Below are positions 5,899 through 6,487 of a stretch of DNA of 6,487 bases, in pieces. The stretch comes from Sphingobium sp. Lineage in GTDB: Bacteria; Pseudomonadota; Alphaproteobacteria; Sphingomonadales; Sphingomonadaceae. The notes below the pieces were generated by a model, which ran no database searches, was not told where the DNA came from, and was given only the letters and a program-made list of their open reading frames with translations. A program made the position numbers and the translations under genes. Numbering within the stretch: the first letter of the stretch is position 1; every line of letters starts with the position of its first letter. The stretch spans positions 1-6,487 of the forward strand of contig JASBTC010000186.1 of the NCBI GenBank assembly GCA_030148625.1, written 5' to 3'.

Positions 5899-6487
5899 AT
5901 GACGATGATGGGCAAAAGCCGAATCATGGCCTTCGCCATCCTGGCGCTGGCGTCCGGGGCGTTGAACGGCTGTCAGGCCACGGGCGGCGGCGCGATCGCG
6001 TCGAGCGCCGCGACTCCGGAGGATGGGGCGAACTGGATGCGTGTCGGGCGCACCGACAGTGAGGATCATTTCAGCCCGCTGACCGAGATCAACGACGGCA
6101 ATATCGGGGAGCTCGGCCTGGTCCGGTCGCATGATCTCGCCACCTTCAATTCCTTCACTGCGCCGCTCGCGGTCGATGGTGTTCTCTATTTCGCGACCGG
6201 CTACAGCGTTCTCCATGCGATGGATGCGGCGACCGGCAAATTGCTGTGGACCTATGATCCGGAGGCGTGGCAGACCGCCGGCCACAAGATGCGTGCCGGC
6301 TGGGGCATTCGTGGAATCGCCTATGACAATGGCAAGCTCTTCGCCGGCACCATCGGCGGGCAGCTTATCGCTGTCGACGCAGCGACCGGCAAACCGCTCT
6401 GGAACGTGCAGACCGTCGACAAGGCAGACTCGGCCTATAGCACCGGCGCGCCCTGGGTGTTTCGCGGCAAAGTGATGATCGGCTTCG
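5899..6487 (+). CDS. PQQ-dependent alcohol dehydrogenase, N-terminal part (3' end outside window), lipoprotein-like signal
   Basis: This is the first 196 residues of a quinoprotein of the methanol/ethanol dehydrogenase family (usually about 550-720 residues), which oxidises alcohols in the periplasm with PQQ and calcium. A hydrophobic stretch (residues 9-22) leads into LNGC with C25, a lipobox-like end that suggests outer- or inner-membrane anchoring. Then come NWMRVGRTDSEDHFSPL (45-61), matching the family's N-terminal 'YGRD..E.RFSPL' motif, and propeller motifs AMDAATGKLLW (107-117) and AVDAATGKPLW (158-168). At 131-139 the sequence is MRAGWGIRG, where classical enzymes such as Comamonas quinohemoprotein ADH have a Cys-Cys pair. 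ATG 5899 has GGAG at 5889-5892, six bases away; ATG 5905 with GAGG at 5895-5898 is equally possible. An in-frame TGA at 5857 bounds the start. Whether a C-terminal cytochrome c domain follows cannot be seen. It is divergent from the receptor. Confidence 0.9.
   Translation, partial: MTMMGKSRIMAFAILALASGALNGCQATGGGAIASSAATPEDGANWMRVGRTDSEDHFSPLTEINDGNIGELGLVRSHDLATFNSFTAPLAVDGVLYFATGYSVLHAMDAATGKLLWTYDPEAWQTAGHKMRAGWGIRGIAYDNGKLFAGTIGGQLIAVDAATGKPLWNVQTVDKADSAYSTGAPWVFRGKVMIGF

Overview
The window looks like a piece of a sphingomonad (Sphingomonadales, Alphaproteobacteria) chromosome. Three things point there: high-GC coding sequence, a TonB-dependent receptor with the 'DIVVTG' TonB-box style common in that order, and an intergenic palindromic repeat (the 'CCCGCGCAAGCGGG' type) that is widespread in such genomes. 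The assignment is inference from recalled family features, not from a search. Five genes are visible. All look catabolic, and two run off the window edges.

Left part (1-1057, + strand): the C-terminal two thirds of a cytochrome P450, followed by a small ferredoxin whose ATG overlaps the P450 stop codon (ATGA). The ferredoxin has a CxxHxxC...CP cluster motif, i.e. a [3Fe-4S]-type electron donor with His at the second cluster position. The 159-base gap after it (1058-1216) is dominated by a 30-base-arm inverted repeat between two convergent transcription units.

Middle (1217-5699, - strand): a two-gene operon of a 989-residue TonB-dependent outer-membrane receptor and, one base after its stop codon, a type-B carboxylesterase with a signal peptide and a complete Ser-Glu-His triad. 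The receptor has a strong Shine-Dalgarno and a near-consensus sigma70-like promoter (TTGACA-18-TAAAAT). An imperfect 28-bp dyad overlaps its -10 box, as expected of a repressor operator.

Right part (5899 to the end, + strand): the first 196 residues of a PQQ-dependent alcohol dehydrogenase of the methanol/ethanol quinoprotein family, divergent from the receptor. It has a lipoprotein-like signal and lacks the vicinal Cys-Cys pair of classical members. The AT-richer 199-base divergent intergenic region (5700-5898) holds the promoter, the dyad and a second spaced inverted repeat.

A coherent reading, which is inference, is an uptake-and-breakdown cluster for a bulky esterified or hydroxylated compound. 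The receptor would import it, the esterase would hydrolyse an ester outside the cytoplasm, the quinoprotein would oxidise an alcohol in the periplasm, and the P450/ferredoxin pair would hydroxylate a product in the cytoplasm. The substrate cannot be read from the sequence.
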